In this document: positions 41,047 through 50,017 of the stretch, one piece after another
Numbering within the stretch: the first letter of the stretch is position 1
Layout: each line of letters starts with the position of its first letter
Source: Afifellaceae bacterium
GTDB taxonomy: Bacteria; Pseudomonadota; Alphaproteobacteria; Rhizobiales; Afifellaceae
Direction: 5' to 3'
Assembly: GCA_028284625.1 (NCBI GenBank)
Contig: JANQRH010000007.1
Coordinates: forward strand, 62,001-126,000
Length of the DNA stretch: 64,000 nt
Program-made: the position numbers and the translations under genes
Notes under the pieces: generated by a model
Databases searched by the model: none
The model's input: the letters and a program-made list of their open reading frames with translations, nothing else
What the model was told of the DNA's origin: nothing

Positions 41047-43475
41047 CAATCTTTGACAGCATCATCGAAGCCGCCAAGAAGCACCGGCGTCCGGACGATA
41101 AAGAGGCTCTGGCGCTCGCCGAATGCACCGACCTCGATGCGCTGATGGACGCCGCGGAGGCCATCGCGCTCGACGGCTTCGGGCGGTCGGTGAGTTATTC
41201 ACGAAAAGTGTTCGTGCCGCTGACCAAGCTCTGCCGCGACGTCTGCCATTACTGCACGTTCGCCCAGCCGCCGCGGAATCTCGAAAAGCCCTATCTCACA
41301 TCCGATGAGGTGCTTTCCATCGCGCAGGCCGGTGCTGCGGCGGGGTGCCATGAGCTGCTGTTCACGTTGGGCGACCGACCCGAGGCGCGTTATCAGGCTG
41401 CACGCGATGCGCTCTCAGACCTCGGTTACAACAGCACGCTCGCCTACCTGGAAGCGATGGCAAAGCTGGTGATCGACGAGACGCCGCTCTTGCCGCATCT
41501 CAATCCCGGCATCATGCGCGCAGAAGAGCTTCGCGCGCTTCGCAAGGTGTCGGTGTCGATGGGCATTATGCTGGAATCGGCCTCCGAGCGGCTCTGCCAA
41601 CGCGGCGGCGTTCATTTCGGCTCACCCGACAAGGACCCGAAGCGACGCTTGCAGGTTGTTGAGGACGCCGGCCGGCAGAAGATTCCGATGACCAGCGGCA
41701 TCCTGATCGGGATTGGAGAGACGCGGCGTGAACGTGTCGAGTCGCTTCTTGCGTTACGCGCGCTCAACGATCGACACGGCCACATCCAGGAAATCATCAT
41801 CCAGAACTTTCGTGCCAAGCCCGGCACCCGAATGTCCGATGCGCCGGAGCCAAGTCTGGCCGATCACCAATGGACGATCGCCATGGCGCGTATTCTGTTT
41901 GGCCGGACAATGGCCATCCAGGCCCCGCCGAACCTGCAGCCGAATGATATGAGCGGGCTGATCGCGGCGGGGATCAACGATTGGGGCGGCGTGTCGCCGG
42001 TGACGCCCGATCACGTCAATCCCGAAGCGCCGTGGCCGCATCTGACCGCGCTGGCCCGTGAGACGGAGAAGGCCGGCCGCGTGTTGACGGAACGGCTGGC
42101 CGTCTATCCGTCTTATCTCTTGAAGAGCGATGCTTGGATCGAGCCGTCGCTCCGTCAGACCGCGCTGCGATGCGTCGATGCCGACGGCATGGTGCGCGAA
42201 GACACATGGCACGCCGGCATGGAGATGCCGCTGCCGTTTCAGCTCGCTCCGCCGACGAGGGCCCAAAGCGCGGCACCGGAGACGAGGCGCATATTGGAGA
42301 ATGTCACGGCCGGCAAAGCCATGACTCATGCTGAGATCACGGCTCTGTTCTCCGCACGGGGCGTGGACTTTGAGGCCGTCATTGCTGCGGCCGACAGGAT
42401 GCGCCGCCAGACCGTTGGCGATGCCGTAAGCTATGTCGTCAACCGCAACATCAACTACACGAACATCTGCCAGTATCGCTGCGGCTTCTGCGCCTTCTCC
42501 AAAGGCAAGACAAGCGAGGCGCTGCGCGGCCCCGCCTACGACCTCTCCGAGGAGGAGATTGGCCGGCGCGTCGGCGAAGCCTGGGATCGCGGCGCAACCG
42601 AAGTTTGCCTGCAAGGCGGCATTCACCCCCGATACACGGGCGACACCTATCTGCGCATCTTAGCGGTCGTAAAAGAGGCCGCGCCGGACATTCATGTCCA
42701 TGCGTTCTCCCCGCTTGAGATTGTCCACGGCGCGACGACGTTGGGACTTTCGCTTCGCGACTATCTGATGCGCCTCCGTGAGGCGGGTCTCGCATCGCTT
42801 CCGGGCACCGCCGCTGAAATCCTCGACGACGAAGTGCGCCAATTGATTTGCCCGGACAAGATCACGACGGGTCAATGGCTTGAGGTCATGCGCACCGCGC
42901 ATGAGATCGGGCTGAGATCGACGGCGACGATTATGTTCGGTCACGCGGATCAGCCGTATCATTGGGCGAACCATCTTCTGCGACTGAAAGCGCTGCAAGA
43001 TGAAACGGGTGGCTTCACCGAGCTGGTCCCGCTTCCCTTCGTGCACATGGAATCGCCGATCTGGCGAAAGGGTCTGACGCGCTCCGGGCCGACCTATCGC
43101 GAAGTTATCCTGATGCATGCGGTGTCAAGGCTGACGCTCGGCGATTGCTTCAAGAACATCCAGGCGTCGTGGGTGAAGCTCGGGCCGGAGGGCGCGCAAG
43201 CGGCGCTCACGGCGGGGGCAAATGATTTCGGTGGCGTCTTGATGAATGAATCGATCACGCGATCAGCCGGCGCCAGCCACGGCCAGGAGCTGGGCGCCGC
43301 GCGCATCAGGACGCTGATCGAGGAAATCGGCCGGACGCCACGGCAGCGCACGACGCTTTATGGGGAGGCGCCCGCGTCGCGACAATCGCTCGCCAATAGC
43401 CCCGCCGCCCTCGCGCCGATCGTCAACACCAGGATCGGGGAACAGGCATCGCAGCGACCGTTATCGGGTTCTTAG
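41043..43475 (+). CDS. fbiC: FO synthase, CofG-CofH fusion
   Basis: The 810-residue protein fuses two radical SAM enzymes that make the deazaflavin FO from tyrosine and a flavin precursor. The N-terminal CofG half has its CxxxCxxC cluster at Cys64, 68 and 71 (KLCRDVCHYCTF). The C-terminal CofH half has its own at Cys476, 480 and 483 (ICQYRCGFCAFSKG). Other markers are LFTLGDRPEARY and EVCLQGGIHPRYTGDTYL. Fusion is the rule in Actinobacteria and also occurs in F420-making Proteobacteria; archaea have separate genes. It is the last gene of the operon. Confidence 0.96.
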   Translation: MTIFDSIIEAAKKHRRPDDKEALALAECTDLDALMDAAEAIALDGFGRSVSYSRKVFVPLTKLCRDVCHYCTFAQPPRNLEKPYLTSDEVLSIAQAGAAAGCHELLFTLGDRPEARYQAARDALSDLGYNSTLAYLEAMAKLVIDETPLLPHLNPGIMRAEELRALRKVSVSMGIMLESASERLCQRGGVHFGSPDKDPKRRLQVVEDAGRQKIPMTSGILIGIGETRRERVESLLALRALNDRHGHIQEIIIQNFRAKPGTRMSDAPEPSLADHQWTIAMARILFGRTMAIQAPPNLQPNDMSGLIAAGINDWGGVSPVTPDHVNPEAPWPHLTALARETEKAGRVLTERLAVYPSYLLKSDAWIEPSLRQTALRCVDADGMVREDTWHAGMEMPLPFQLAPPTRAQSAAPETRRILENVTAGKAMTHAEITALFSARGVDFEAVIAAADRMRRQTVGDAVSYVVNRNINYTNICQYRCGFCAFSKGKTSEALRGPAYDLSEEEIGRRVGEAWDRGATEVCLQGGIHPRYTGDTYLRILAVVKEAAPDIHVHAFSPLEIVHGATTLGLSLRDYLMRLREAGLASLPGTAAEILDDEVRQLICPDKITTGQWLEVMRTAHEIGLRSTATIMFGHADQPYHWANHLLRLKALQDETGGFTELVPLPFVHMESPIWRKGLTRSGPTYREVILMHAVSRLTLGDCFKNIQASWVKLGPEGAQAALTAGANDFGGVLMNESITRSAGASHGQELGAARIRTLIEEIGRTPRQRTTLYGEAPASRQSLANSPAALAPIVNTRIGEQASQRPLSGS

Positions 43476-43578
43476 ACACGCGCACGCGACGCATCGGCGG
43501 TTGGCCGGCCACGCCGCATTTGCTAGCCACGGGGGCGGTAAGGAACGGTCAGGTTCTCGGATTGGGGCGGCGACGGCT

Positions 43579-44355
43579 ATGTATCTTGAAAAACTGAAGC
43601 TCGACGGACGCGTTGCAGTGGTGACGGGCGGCGGCCAGGGGATCGGCGCTTCTTGTGCTCAGGCGCTCGGCGAGGCGGGCGCCAAGGTAATCGTCGCTGA
43701 GCTCATGCCGGAGCGCGTGGAAGCGTCCGTCGCGGAGCTGAAGAAAGCTGGTATCGACGCCGCCGGCCTCGTGCTCGACGTCACCGATTCCGCCGCCGTC
43801 GACGCCGCGGCAAAAGCAATCGCCGATCAGCACGGGGCCGCCGACATCCTCGTAAACAATGCCGGCGTCGCCAAAAGCGACGTGCCCGCCGAGGAGACCA
43901 GCGACGACCATTGGCGCTTCCATCTGGACGTCAATCTGGACGGGCTGTTCTGGTGTTGCCGCGCTTTCGGCCGGCAGATGCTCGCCAACGGCAAGGGGTC
44001 GATCGTCAATATCGGGTCCATGTCGGGCTTCATCGTCAACAAGCCGCAGCCGCAGGTCGCATACAACGCCTCCAAGGCGGCCGTGCATCACCTGACGCGC
44101 TCGCTTGCAACGGAATGGGCAACGCGCGGCGTGCGGGTTAATGCGGTTGCGCCGACTTATATTGAGACGCCGCTCACGGCCTACGGCATCAAGGAGAACC
44201 CTGAAATGTATGCCACGTGGCTTGAGATGACGCCGATGGGCCGCGTCGGACAGCCCGACGAGATCGCCTCTGTCGTGCATTTCCTGGCCTCCGATGCGGC
44301 AAGCCTCATGACCGGTGCAATCGTCCTTGCCGATGCCGGATATACGTGCTGGTAG
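43579..44355 (+). CDS. SDR-family dehydrogenase, polyol/sugar type
   Basis: From ATG 43579 the protein has 258 residues and all classical SDR motifs: VVTGGGQGIGASC (cofactor), ILVNNAGVAKSD, catalytic Ser in SIVNIGSMSG and the YNASKAAVHH active-site Tyr and Lys. Acidic residues after strand two (VIVAELMPERVE) suggest NAD. The upstream frame is open to 43360 but overlaps fbiC and is not coding. It lies 61 bp before the D-ribulokinase-like gene, so it may oxidise a pentitol such as ribitol or arabinitol to D-ribulose. The pathway is inferred. Confidence 0.88.
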   Translation: MYLEKLKLDGRVAVVTGGGQGIGASCAQALGEAGAKVIVAELMPERVEASVAELKKAGIDAAGLVLDVTDSAAVDAAAKAIADQHGAADILVNNAGVAKSDVPAEETSDDHWRFHLDVNLDGLFWCCRAFGRQMLANGKGSIVNIGSMSGFIVNKPQPQVAYNASKAAVHHLTRSLATEWATRGVRVNAVAPTYIETPLTAYGIKENPEMYATWLEMTPMGRVGQPDEIASVVHFLASDAASLMTGAIVLADAGYTCW

Positions 44356-44416
44356 GAGGCCTCTGTTCGCCCGCCGAAGCATGGGCAAACCCGTCGTTTG
44401 AGGGAGCATATGCCTG

Positions 44417-46003
44417 ATGGCTGACCTGGTTGCTGCCGTCGATGTCGGCACGTCGAGCGCGCGTGCCGGAATTCTCGATCGCACCGGGCGTCTGCTCGGC
44501 CGCTCCGAGCAACCGATCGAGATCAATCGGCCGCAAGCCGACCACGCGGAGCACGATTCAGAGCAGATTTGGGATGCGGTCTGCGCCGCGGTGCGCGGAG
44601 CGGTGAAGCAGTCCGGCGCCGCCGCAACCGACATTGCCGGCATCTCGTACGATGCTACCTGCTCGCTGGTCGTCCGCGCGAAAGACGGCGGGCCCTTGAG
44701 CGTATCGACCAGCGGCGAGAAGCGCTGGGATACGATCGTGTGGCTCGATCATCGCGCGATTGCCGAAGCGGAGGAATGCACGGCCACGGGCCACCGCGTG
44801 CTCGATTATGTCGGCGGCGTCATGTCGCCGGAGATGGAAACGCCGAAGCTCATGTGGCTCAACCGCCACCTGCCGGAACGCTGGGCCGAAGCGGGCTACT
44901 TCTTCGATCTTGCAGATTATCTGACGTGGAAGAGCGCTGGCACGCTCGACCGATCGCAATGCACGCTCACCTGCAAATGGACCTATCTGGCGCACGAAGC
45001 CGTCGGTTGGCAGAGCGATTTCTTCAGCGCTGTCGGCATCCCCGACATGGTGGAGCGGGGCAACCTTCCCGCCGCCGCAAGCCCTATCGGCAAGGATGTC
45101 GGGCCGTTGCAGCCGGCTGCCGCTGCCGCGCTCGGCCTTGATCCAAGCTGCCGTGTCGGCGTCGGCCTGATCGACGCGCATGCCGGCGCGCTCGGCGTGC
45201 TCGGTGCTGCGGCGCAGGACCCCGACACGATCGACCACCATCTCGGTCTCATTGCCGGCACGTCGAGTTGCATGATGGCGCTGTCACCCGTAGCCCGCCC
45301 GACACCCGGCGTCTGGGGACCCTATTTCGGTGTCGTGCTGCCCGATTATTGGATGAACGAAGGCGGGCAATCGGCGACCGGCGCGCTGCTTGATCACATC
45401 ATCAGCTGGCACGGTGCCGCCGGCGAACCCGACGGCGCCACGCATCGCGCCATCACCGAGCGCATCATGCAGCTCCGCGAAAGCGAAGGCCTCGACCTCG
45501 CAGGGCGGCTGCACGTGCTGCCCGACTTCCACGGCAATCGTTCGCCGCTGGCCGACCCCAACGCGGTAGGCGTCGTCAGTGGCCTGACGCTCGACGCGTC
45601 CTTCGACAGTCTGTGCCGGCTCTATTGGCGCACCGCCGTTGCGATCGCACTCGGCGTGCGTCACATCCTCGATGCGCTAAGCGACAGCGGCTATTCTATC
45701 GACACGTTGCATGTCACCGGTGGCCACACGAAAAACCCCATTCTGATGGAGCTCTATGCCGACGCCACGGGGTGCACGGTTGTGGAGCCGGCGGCCGAGG
45801 ATGCCGTCCTCCTCGGCACCGGCATGGTCGCCGCTGCCACGGCAGGCTTTTATCCCGACCTCGCCGCTGCCGGCCAGGGCATGTATCAAGGCGGGCGCGA
45901 GCGTGCCGCCAATCCCGATGCCATGCGTCGCTTCGAACGCGATTATCGTGCTTTCCTCACGATGCACGAGCAGCGTCGTGCGCTGGATGCGCTGATGCAG
46001 TAA
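44417..46003 (+). CDS. FGGY-family kinase, D-ribulokinase type
   Basis: The 528-residue protein opens with the FGGY phosphate site AAVDVGTSSARAGILD and carries SYDATCSLVV, matching the TCSLV signature that marks D-ribulokinases in the FGGY family. Later motifs GLIDAHAGALGVLG, GTSSCMMALS and HVTGGHTKNPILMELYAD complete the fold. It would phosphorylate D-ribulose at O5 in the cytoplasm. GAGGGAG precedes the start. Together with the SDR enzyme it would form a two-step route from a pentitol to D-ribulose 5-phosphate; no matching transporter is adjacent. Confidence 0.88.
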   Translation: MADLVAAVDVGTSSARAGILDRTGRLLGRSEQPIEINRPQADHAEHDSEQIWDAVCAAVRGAVKQSGAAATDIAGISYDATCSLVVRAKDGGPLSVSTSGEKRWDTIVWLDHRAIAEAEECTATGHRVLDYVGGVMSPEMETPKLMWLNRHLPERWAEAGYFFDLADYLTWKSAGTLDRSQCTLTCKWTYLAHEAVGWQSDFFSAVGIPDMVERGNLPAAASPIGKDVGPLQPAAAAALGLDPSCRVGVGLIDAHAGALGVLGAAAQDPDTIDHHLGLIAGTSSCMMALSPVARPTPGVWGPYFGVVLPDYWMNEGGQSATGALLDHIISWHGAAGEPDGATHRAITERIMQLRESEGLDLAGRLHVLPDFHGNRSPLADPNAVGVVSGLTLDASFDSLCRLYWRTAVAIALGVRHILDALSDSGYSIDTLHVTGGHTKNPILMELYADATGCTVVEPAAEDAVLLGTGMVAAATAGFYPDLAAAGQGMYQGGRERAANPDAMRRFERDYRAFLTMHEQRRALDALMQ

Positions 46004-46061
46004 TTGCGGCTGACGCCTATGCTCTGATTGCTGAAGCGTGCCCGACAGAAAGGTCAAGCGT

Positions 46062-46928
46062 ATGAACATCGCCGTCACCGCCGCGACCGGACACCTCGGC
46101 TCGGAGATCGTGAACGCACTCAAGGCCTTGCCGGGTGAACGCGGGATCGTCGCCATCGCGCGCACGCCAGAGAAAGCAAAAGGCCTGGGGGTGGAGGTTC
46201 GGCGAGGTGACTACAATGAAAAGCAATCCTTTGAGGCCGCGCTCGCCGGCATCGACACGCTTCTCCTCGTTTCCGGTATGGACGCGCCCGACCGTCGGAT
46301 CGGTCAGCATCGCAACGTCATTGAAGCTGCTGCCTCGCAGGGTGTGAAGAAGATCGTCTACACAAGCGTCCAGGGACCTGAGAGCGGTGCGGATTTCTCA
46401 CCGATCGTCGCCAGCAATCGCCAAACCGAGAAGGACGTCCGCGAAAGCGGCCTCGATTGGGTCATTGGGCGTAACGGCATTTATATCGAACCGGATATCG
46501 AGGCCGTCGAGGCGTACAAGAAAGCTGGAGGCGTCACGAACTGCGCGGGCGACGGCAAGTGCGGCTACACGACCCGACCTGAACTCGCATACGCCTACGC
46601 ACATCTCCTAAGTGAGCAGACCCACAGCGGAAAGACCTACAATCTGCACGGCGAGGCCCTCACGCAAGGTGAACTCGTTCGACATATCAATCGGGCCTTT
46701 GGAACGAACCTCGCGTATCGCGCCGTGAGCGTGGAAGATTTTCGCAAGGACCGGATTGCCGAACTGGGCGAGTTTCTGGGCACAATCATCACCGGGATCT
46801 ACGTCGGCATCTCCCAGGGCGCCTTCGACAATCCAAGCGACTATTCCAGTGCTACAGGCCGTCCTCATCAAACATGGGACGACTATTTCGCCGCGCTGGC
46901 GAGTGCCAACACCAAACACGGCGACTAG
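46062..46928 (+). CDS. NmrA-like NAD(P)-binding protein
   Basis: From ATG 46062 (AAAGG upstream) the protein has 288 residues and starts NIAVTAATGHLGSEIVNALK, an atypical-SDR Rossmann motif (TxxTGxLG). Typical NmrA/QOR2-family segments follow: LLLVSGMDAPDRRIGQHRNVIEAA, KKIVYTSVQGPE and DWVIGRNGIYIEPDIE. The active-site Tyr/Lys pair of classical SDRs is not evident. Such proteins are quinone reductases or redox sensors. It is 58 bp after the kinase gene and convergent with the RND pump gene, 16 bp apart. Confidence 0.85.
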   Translation: MNIAVTAATGHLGSEIVNALKALPGERGIVAIARTPEKAKGLGVEVRRGDYNEKQSFEAALAGIDTLLLVSGMDAPDRRIGQHRNVIEAAASQGVKKIVYTSVQGPESGADFSPIVASNRQTEKDVRESGLDWVIGRNGIYIEPDIEAVEAYKKAGGVTNCAGDGKCGYTTRPELAYAYAHLLSEQTHSGKTYNLHGEALTQGELVRHINRAFGTNLAYRAVSVEDFRKDRIAELGEFLGTIITGIYVGISQGAFDNPSDYSSATGRPHQTWDDYFAALASANTKHGD

Positions 46929-46944
46929 CCGCAAAACCGCCGAT

Positions 46945-49900
46945 CTAAGCGCTTCGGCTTTCGCTGCCGGCCACCTCCTCGTCGCCCACGCGGAAGAAGA
47001 CCGCATAGAGCGTCGGGACAATGACGAGCGTCAGGATCGTTGCGAAGGAAAGTCCGCAGATGATCACGACCGCGAGGCTCTTGAAGAAGGGGTCCCAAAG
47101 GAGCGGCACCACTCCGAGAACGGTCGTCAGCGCTGCCAGCGAAACCGGGCGGACGCGGCTGACGGCAGCGTCGATGATGGCGTCGAGCCGCGCCTTGCCG
47201 CCCGCAATCTGCAGATCGGTCTCGTCGATAAGGACCACGGCGTTCTTGATGAGCATGCCGGTCAGCGACAAGGCGCCGAGAATGGCCATGAACTCCATCG
47301 GCGTGCGGAAGAGAACGAGCCCGTAGACCACACCAATCAAGGCGAGCGGCACCGTGAGCCAGATGATGAGCGGTTGGCGGATCGCGTTGAAGAGCAGAAT
47401 GACCACAATGATCATTGCCCCAAAGCCGACCGGCATCGTTGCCGCCAATCCCGCGTTGGCTTCCTGACTGTTGCCATATTCGCCGCGCCACACAAGTCGG
47501 TAGCCGGGCGGGAGTTCGACAGCTTCAATCTGCGGGCGGACGCGATCAAACAGATCGCCGGTCAAAACGTCCGGCGCCGGATCGGCCTGCGCCGTTATGG
47601 CCAGCGCACGATCGACACGACGCAGGTTGGCATTCTCAAAGACGATGTCGAAGCTGTCGACCACTTGAGCGATGGGGATGTAGCCGCCGACGGCGGTAGA
47701 GAAGATCTGGACTTCGCGGATCTCGGAAATGTCGCTGCGGTCCCAAGGATAGGGACGCATCACGATGCGGCGAAGCTCGTCGCCTTCGCGGTAGACGCCG
47801 ATGGCCGATCCGTCGAAGCGACCGGCGATGGCTTGCGAGATGTCACCCTGTGTCAGGCCGAGGCGCCGGGCGTTCTGTTCGTTGATGCGCGGACGCACCA
47901 CTTGAACCATCTCCCGCCAATCGTCTTTGACGCCAACCCCACCCTCCGCTGTCAGGATTGTCTTGGCAGCTTCCGCGAGCCGGCGAAGGACCACCGGGTC
48001 GGGCCCGGTGAAACGCGCCTCTATCTTTGAGCCACTGCCCGGACCGAGGACAAACTTCCACACCTTGGGCGACGCCTGAGGATAGCGCGCCTCAAGCTCG
48101 TCCGCGATGACGCCCTGAAGCGGCGCGATGTCCGCAAAATCCGTGACATCAACCAGAATCTGCCCGTAGGCCGGGTTCGCGCTTTCCGCGTCATAGGTCA
48201 GCATGAACCGCTGGTGTCCGTTACCGACGACGGAATTGGTACCGGTCACGCCGTCCAGCGTTCGGATCCACTCGGCGATCTCCACCACGTCGGCGCTCGT
48301 CGTCCCAATGTCGGTGCCTTCCGGCAGGAGGTAGTCGACGACGAACTGCGCCCGCGTGGACGCCGGGAAGAAGCCGGGCGGCACGGCGGAGAACGACAAC
48401 ATGGCCGTTGCGAAAAGCCCGAAGACCACCACGACGGTGGCCCATCTGCGCTTGATCGCCATACCCAGGAATTGGCGGTAATTGCGCAATATTGCGCCTT
48501 CCGGTTTGTCCTCTCCCGATGGCTGACCGGCGCTCATGAGAAGCGTGCAGAAATAGGGCGTGAGCCACACCGCGACGAGCCACGAGAACAGAAGCGAGAT
48601 CGCGACGGTCCAAAACAGCGAGCCGGCATATTCGCCGGTATTGTCCGGTGAAAAGCCGATCGGCGAGAACGCCAGAAAGCCGACGATCGTGCCTCCCAGG
48701 AGCGGCCATTTGGTCTGCTTGACGACCGACATCGCCGCCTTTGCGGTGCTCTCGCCCTTCTGCGTGCGCACCAGCGTGCCTTCCACGACGACGATGGCGT
48801 TGTCGACGAGCATCCCCAACGCGATGATCAACGCGCCCAACGACACGCGCTGCATGTCGAGGCCATAGAGCTTCATGCCCAGAAGCGTGCCGGCGACGGT
48901 GACCAACAGGATGCCGCCCATCAAAAGGCCTGAGCGTAAGCCCATAAAGACCAAGAGCGTCCCCACCACGATGATCAGGGCGAGGACGACATTCATGACG
49001 AAATCGTCCACCGATTCGCGCACGCTCTCGCCCTGGTCGGAAATCGGCAGGAGGTCGATGCCGAGCGGGCGCTCGCTAAGCAGCGTATCGAGGCGCGCTT
49101 TCACCGCATCGCCCATATTCACGACATTGCCGCCGAGCGTGTTGGAGATTCCCATGCCGATCGCTGGGCGCCCATCGCGGAAGAGCCGCATATCCGCCGG
49201 CTCCTTCAGTCCGCGCCGCACTTCGGCGATGTCGCCCAGGCGGAAGGACCGCCCGGCCTGCGGATCGGAGATGACGAGATTGGAGATGGCTTCCAGCGAC
49301 GTCACGGCGGTTTCCGGCCGGATTGTCAGCCGCTGCGTGTCGGCCCGGACCGTCCCCGACGGCGTGATCAGGTTCTGGCCCTCCAGCACCTGCGCGATCT
49401 GCGAGACGGACAGGCCAAGCGTGACGAGCCGCGCCGGCGAATAATCGACATAGATGACCTCCTGCGGCATGCCCGTCAGCACAACCTTGGAGACGCCCTC
49501 GACCAGCACCAGCTCGCGTTGCAGCGTCTTGGCGTAGGCGTGCAGCTCCGGCAGCGAAAACCCGTCGCCGACGATGGCGTAATAGAGCGCAAAGACGTCG
49601 CCGAAATCGTCGTGGACCTGCGTGGGCTGCACATTGGGCGGCAGCTCGCCCTGCACATCGGAGATCTTTGAGCGGAGCTGCGTGAACCTTTGGTTTAGTT
49701 CAGACCGCGTCTTGCTGGACGCGATCGTAAACTCAACGGTGACCTCCGACACTCCCATCGACGAAATGGAGGTGACCTCCTCCAGGCCGCCCAATTGCTG
49801 GATGGCGTTCTCGATGACCTCCGTCACCTCGTCGGCGACTTCCGCAGCGCTGGCGCCCGGATAGGGCGTTATCAGCTTCGCCTGGCGGATGATGAATTCC

Positions 49901-50013
49901 GGGTCCTCAAAACGTGGCAGGGTCAGATAGGCGTAGACGCCGCCCGCCAAGACGAGGAGCGTGCAAAGCGCAGAGATGACGCGCTTTTCAATCCCGAACT
50001 GTGCTGGATCCAT
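46945..50013 (-). CDS. RND-family efflux pump inner-membrane subunit
   Basis: The 1022-residue protein has the duplicated RND layout: TM1 at 13-33, a large periplasmic region, a TM2-TM6 block (FVMNVVLALIIVVGTLLVFMGL and on), and a second copy of both in the C-terminal half (GFGAMIIVVILLFNAIRQPLIIW). The TM4 proton site reads GMLVDNAIVVVEG, so one of the paired Asp of AcrB is Asn, as in several RND subfamilies. It follows the adaptor gene by 4 bp. No outer-membrane channel gene is present, so a TolC-like protein from elsewhere must be used. Substrates are unknown. Confidence 0.93.
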   Translation of the reverse strand: MDPAQFGIEKRVISALCTLLVLAGGVYAYLTLPRFEDPEFIIRQAKLITPYPGASAAEVADEVTEVIENAIQQLGGLEEVTSISSMGVSEVTVEFTIASSKTRSELNQRFTQLRSKISDVQGELPPNVQPTQVHDDFGDVFALYYAIVGDGFSLPELHAYAKTLQRELVLVEGVSKVVLTGMPQEVIYVDYSPARLVTLGLSVSQIAQVLEGQNLITPSGTVRADTQRLTIRPETAVTSLEAISNLVISDPQAGRSFRLGDIAEVRRGLKEPADMRLFRDGRPAIGMGISNTLGGNVVNMGDAVKARLDTLLSERPLGIDLLPISDQGESVRESVDDFVMNVVLALIIVVGTLLVFMGLRSGLLMGGILLVTVAGTLLGMKLYGLDMQRVSLGALIIALGMLVDNAIVVVEGTLVRTQKGESTAKAAMSVVKQTKWPLLGGTIVGFLAFSPIGFSPDNTGEYAGSLFWTVAISLLFSWLVAVWLTPYFCTLLMSAGQPSGEDKPEGAILRNYRQFLGMAIKRRWATVVVVFGLFATAMLSFSAVPPGFFPASTRAQFVVDYLLPEGTDIGTTSADVVEIAEWIRTLDGVTGTNSVVGNGHQRFMLTYDAESANPAYGQILVDVTDFADIAPLQGVIADELEARYPQASPKVWKFVLGPGSGSKIEARFTGPDPVVLRRLAEAAKTILTAEGGVGVKDDWREMVQVVRPRINEQNARRLGLTQGDISQAIAGRFDGSAIGVYREGDELRRIVMRPYPWDRSDISEIREVQIFSTAVGGYIPIAQVVDSFDIVFENANLRRVDRALAITAQADPAPDVLTGDLFDRVRPQIEAVELPPGYRLVWRGEYGNSQEANAGLAATMPVGFGAMIIVVILLFNAIRQPLIIWLTVPLALIGVVYGLVLFRTPMEFMAILGALSLTGMLIKNAVVLIDETDLQIAGGKARLDAIIDAAVSRVRPVSLAALTTVLGVVPLLWDPFFKSLAVVIICGLSFATILTLVIVPTLYAVFFRVGDEEVAGSESRSA

Positions 50014-50017
50014 GGAA

